In this document: one piece after another, positions 61,421 through 64,000 of the stretch
How the letters are laid out: each line of letters begins with the position of its first letter
How positions within the stretch are numbered: the first letter of the stretch is position 1
Assembly: GCA_040902535.1 (NCBI GenBank)
Contig: JBBDXD010000003.1
Location: 94,118 to 158,117 of the forward strand
DNA: 64,000 nt
Origin: Dehalococcoidia bacterium
GTDB taxonomy: Bacteria; Chloroflexota; Dehalococcoidia; DSTF01; JACRBR01
Reading direction: 5' to 3'
The notes under the pieces: model-generated
What the model was told of the DNA's origin: nothing
Seen by the model: the letters and a program-made list of their open reading frames with translations, nothing else
The model's database searches: none
Translations under genes and position numbers: made by a program

Positions 61421-62710
61421 ATGGCCCGCCTCTTGATCCTCGTGCTGGTCGCGTGTGTCCTGACCACCTTGGGCGCCGCCTGCCGCTCGGGCGATGACGA
61501 CGAACCCACGCCGATGGCGTCTGCATCGGCGACGGCCGCTGCCGCGACGCCTGCGGCGTCCGCCACGCCCGACCCGCTCTTGGACCCCGAGGCCTCCGGC
61601 GAGCGTGCGCTGGAACACGTGCGCGCGCTCAGCGTCGATATCGGCCCGCGCGTCGCCGGCACCGAGGGCGAACGACTCGGCGTCGAGTACATCCGTGCCG
61701 AACTTGCCCGTTACGGCTACGACGTCACGGTCGAGGAGTTCGCGTTCGATGCCAGCGCCTTCCTCCCGGCGCGCGTCGATGCGCAGGGCCAAGCGCATCC
61801 GGGGTTCGCCTTCAACGGATCTGCCGAGGGCGTCGCGACGGGCGCGCTGGTGTTTGCCGGCATCGGCCGTCCTGAGGAGTTCCCGGCCGGCGGGCTCAAC
61901 GGCGGCATCGCGCTGATCGAGCGTGGTGAACTGACGTTCCAGCAGAAGGTCGAGAACGCTGTCGCTGCCGGCGCGGCGGGGGCGATCATCTACAACAACG
62001 AGGAGGGCAGCCTGCTCGCCGAAGCAAATACCAGCGTGCAAGTCATCGGCCTGCGGCCCGAAGCAGGCGAAGCGTTGCGTGCGCTGGCCGCCGGCGGTGC
62101 GGTGGAAGCGACGATCACCGTGAGCCCGCGGCGTGGCACCGCATACAACGTAGTCGCGAAGCCTCCCGGCGCCGGTGCCTGCGAGACGGTCAGCGGCGGC
62201 CACCACGACAGCGTCGCTGTGACGGGCGGCGCCGATGACAACGCCTCGGGCACGGCCGCGGTGCTGGAACTTGCGCGCGTCGTCGCTGCGAACGACAGGC
62301 TGGACGCCAACTGCTTCGTCCTGTTCGGCGCCGAAGAGTTCGGATTATTCGGAAGCAAGGAATACGTCCGGCAGTTAGACGACGAAGCACGAGACGCGCT
62401 GCGGGCCATGCTTAACCTCGACGTCGTCGGTCTCGATAGCGACCTCGTGTTGATTGGCAGCGACGACGTGATCGACACGGCGCGAATCGCCGGAGAAGAG
62501 ATCGGCATCGAGGCGCGCCGTGGTGAAGTGCCGAACGGCGCCGGCAGCGATCACGCCAGCTTCATCGAGGCGGGGATCCCGGCGGTGTTCTTCTACCGCA
62601 ACGACACGTTGATCCATACGCCGCAGGACAGCGTCGAGCGCATACGGCCCGAATCGCTGGAAGAGACGATCCGCATCGCCTACGCGACGTTGGTGGCGCT
62701 GACGACCTGA
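61421..62710 (+). CDS. Lipoprotein M28 zinc aminopeptidase with PA domain
   Basis: A 429-aa exported peptidase. The signal (LILVLVACVLTTLGAAC) ends with a lipidated Cys. Two-zinc ligands follow the M28 order: His and Asp in GGHHDSV and GGADDNASG, Glu-Glu in GAEEFG, Asp in LNLDVVG and His in LIHTPQDS. A PA (protease-associated) insert spans about 115-230 (GLNGGIALIERGELTF ... GAAGAIIYNNEE). It probably trims peptides outside the cell for uptake. Start at ATG 61421 lacks a clear ribosome site. Confidence 0.88.
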   Translation: MARLLILVLVACVLTTLGAACRSGDDDEPTPMASASATAAAATPAASATPDPLLDPEASGERALEHVRALSVDIGPRVAGTEGERLGVEYIRAELARYGYDVTVEEFAFDASAFLPARVDAQGQAHPGFAFNGSAEGVATGALVFAGIGRPEEFPAGGLNGGIALIERGELTFQQKVENAVAAGAAGAIIYNNEEGSLLAEANTSVQVIGLRPEAGEALRALAAGGAVEATITVSPRRGTAYNVVAKPPGAGACETVSGGHHDSVAVTGGADDNASGTAAVLELARVVAANDRLDANCFVLFGAEEFGLFGSKEYVRQLDDEARDALRAMLNLDVVGLDSDLVLIGSDDVIDTARIAGEEIGIEARRGEVPNGAGSDHASFIEAGIPAVFFYRNDTLIHTPQDSVERIRPESLEETIRIAYATLVALTT

Positions 62711-62734
62711 GCCTGCGTCGCGGTGGCCGGAAGC

Positions 62735-63850
62735 TTAGCGACGCGGCGCGTTGAGGAACGTCAGCCGATATTCGTTGATGTCGACGATGTCGGCGTCTTC
62801 GAGCAGGACGACGGCCAGCATCGGCTCGACGCCGTTGACCCGCACCTGGCCGCGGCCCGTCACCCGCAGCGCGAAGCTGTCGCCATGCGGCCACATGCGC
62901 GCCTGCTCCGGCGCGACGCGCTTTCCGGGCAGAATGATGTCGTTTTCTTCGGAGGAGCCGATCGTGATCGTCCGAGGCGGAAGCGGCACGCGCTCTTCGC
63001 CCAGCGGGCCCCTGACGGAGAGCACTGCCATGGGCGGTTGCTCGGGCGCGGGGGGCCGCCGCATCGCGCCGGCGAGCACTTCTGCGCCAAACGGCCGAAG
63101 TTCCAACAGCCGGTCGCCCCTGGCGGTCTCTTCGGCGACCTTCGTCGTCGGCGGCGCCGGCAGGCGGTTGTCGCGCCGCACACTTCCGTCCACCGGCCTC
63201 TTCTCGCGCTTCTCGAACAGGCCGAACATGCCGCGTTTCCTGCGCGGCGCGCTCTCGGGGTCTCCGCCTCGCGGCTTGTTCTTCTTCGAAAGGAAGTCCG
63301 GCACGCCGGGCGCGGCCCCCGTGCCCTCGGCTGGCTCCGGCATCGCGACGTAACCGTTCGAGGACCGCGCGACGGCGAGCGTGGCATCGTACTGCGCCCG
63401 CGCCTGCGGATCAGACAGCGTCTGGAACGCATCTGTGAGCTGTTCGCGCATCAGTACCAGCTCGGGCCGGTATCCCGCCGCCCGTCGCATGCCAATGCGG
63501 TACGAAAGCTCGATGACATCGACGTCAGCTTCGGCTGAAACGGCGAGCAGCGTGTAGTGGTCGGGCGCCGCCTTCGCACCGTTCTTGCCGTCCTTGTGCT
63601 TCTTTTTGTCTGGCGGCGGTAGTTCTTCCTGCACGTATCTGTGTACGAGGTCGTATTCGGCGCGGCGTTCGGCCGTGGTCAGCAGCTCATATGCGGCATT
63701 GAGCGCGCGGATCGCCGCGTCGTTGCCGTGCGACTTGGCGCGCGCCACGAGCGTCCAGTACGACTCGACGATGAGATCGCGCGCGGCATGCGGCTGCAGT
63801 TGCAGGATCCGGTACGGGTCGAAAGAGCGCGGTCCTTGCGGCTGCGGCAT
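62735..63850 (-). CDS. Protein with two J-like domains and a C-terminal FHA domain
   Basis: A 371-aa cytosolic protein. Residues 11-67 (DPYRILQLQPHAARDLIVESYWTLV ... LNAAYELLTTAERRAEYD) and about 97-160 (HYTLLAVSAEADVDVIELSYRIG ... TDAFQTLSDPQARAQYD) both have the helical layout of J domains but lack the HPD triplet, so they are not Hsp70 activators. A basic linker leads to a C-terminal FHA domain (about 275-368, ITIGSSEENDIIL, VNGVEPMLAVVLL). It follows the TadC-like gene by 12 bases, which suggests a role tied to Tad pilus or secretion regulation by phosphorylation. Confidence 0.75.
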   Translation of the reverse strand: MPQPQGPRSFDPYRILQLQPHAARDLIVESYWTLVARAKSHGNDAAIRALNAAYELLTTAERRAEYDLVHRYVQEELPPPDKKKHKDGKNGAKAAPDHYTLLAVSAEADVDVIELSYRIGMRRAAGYRPELVLMREQLTDAFQTLSDPQARAQYDATLAVARSSNGYVAMPEPAEGTGAAPGVPDFLSKKNKPRGGDPESAPRRKRGMFGLFEKREKRPVDGSVRRDNRLPAPPTTKVAEETARGDRLLELRPFGAEVLAGAMRRPPAPEQPPMAVLSVRGPLGEERVPLPPRTITIGSSEENDIILPGKRVAPEQARMWPHGDSFALRVTGRGQVRVNGVEPMLAVVLLEDADIVDINEYRLTFLNAPRR

Positions 63851-63862
63851 GAAGGCGCCCCG

Positions 63863-64000
63863 CTATCGGCTTCCCACGACGTCCAGCGCATTGATCACGA
63901 TCGGACCAAGCACGACGATGAATAACGACGGCAGGACGAAGAATACCAGCGGGAACACCATCTTGGGCGCCGCCTGGCGTGCCACCTGTTCGGCGCGCTG
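63863..64000 (-). CDS. End of a type II secretion F-family (TadC-like) gene
   Basis: The last 45 codons of a gene entering from the right edge. The text QRAEQVARQAAPKMVFPLVFF and VLPSLFIVVLGPIVINAL is typical of the C-terminal helix of TadC and related GspF proteins. TadB and other Tad genes are expected beyond the edge. It is co-directional with the J/FHA gene with a 12-base gap. Confidence 0.75.
   Translation of the reverse strand, partial: QRAEQVARQAAPKMVFPLVFFVLPSLFIVVLGPIVINALDVVGSR

Overview
The window is a 64 kb stretch of a high-GC bacterial chromosome, about two thirds G+C by eye, with mostly single-copy housekeeping genes, short operons and no rRNA, tRNA, phage block, insertion sequence or CRISPR array that I can recognise. 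Gene content suggests a Chloroflexota bacterium, perhaps near Dehalococcoidia: a FakA/FakB pair, an R3H/AAA ATPase of the Ycf45 type, a CIRCE-controlled groEL without groES, many lipoproteins with Thr/Pro/Ala-rich linkers, F420-type oxidoreductases, and Tad-type secretion next to an FHA protein. This placement is an inference from gene families, not from a marker tree.

Layout. 1-2900: duplicated hairpin repeat, then fakA-fakB. 2906-4969: a visibly AT-richer minus-strand cassette with its own promoter: an unrecognised gene broken by a one-base frameshift, an Xre/MbcA-type antitoxin and a RES-domain toxin. 5191-9353: a patatin, a lipoprotein hydrolase and a chloramphenicol-phosphotransferase-like kinase, separated by intergenic DNA packed with several families of dispersed repeats and one perfect parS site (9239-9254). 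9354-13668: divergent pdxS and pdxT, a GNAT-like gene and the R3H ATPase. 13741-20013: a minus-strand run with a cupredoxin lipoprotein, two tandem ScyD-like propeller proteins with a shared C-terminal anchor, a small unknown and groEL. 20171-27361: a lactate-oxidase-type flavoenzyme, a His-rich membrane protein/lipoprotein pair, a zinc-ribbon protein, a transglycosylase-like and a TolB-like secreted pair, and a diguanylate cyclase.

27484-37675: an M16 protease, a bifunctional Ada protein with a Nudix hydrolase, a PadR regulator with its HAAS-domain membrane partner, and a tightly coupled SDR/DUF1440/VKOR-like/SPW group leading into serS. 37707-47317: a MscL-like channel with a zinc ribbon, a Baeyer-Villiger monooxygenase, a PAP2 protein, a DUF35/thiolase pair and a VWA-TM-FHA protein. 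47652-53274: two soluble sensor histidine kinases, the first behind a possible coupled leader ORF, and a glutamate dehydrogenase. 53411-64000: small unknowns, an LLM oxidoreductase, a DM13 protein, ispD, a LysM lipoprotein, a DUF192 protein, an M28 peptidase, and a double J-like plus FHA protein directly behind the end of a TadC-like gene that enters from the right edge.

Regulation visible in the DNA includes four minus- or plus-strand promoters with good -35 and -10 boxes and 17-18 bp spacers, CIRCE at groEL, a PadR-type inverted repeat over its own promoter, and at least two genes that look leaderless. The ATGA stop/start overlap recurs and marks the coupled gene pairs. The strongest leads are the RES/Xre cassette with its frameshifted partner, the parS site, the crowded repeat families in gene-end spacers, and the PadR and FHA modules.
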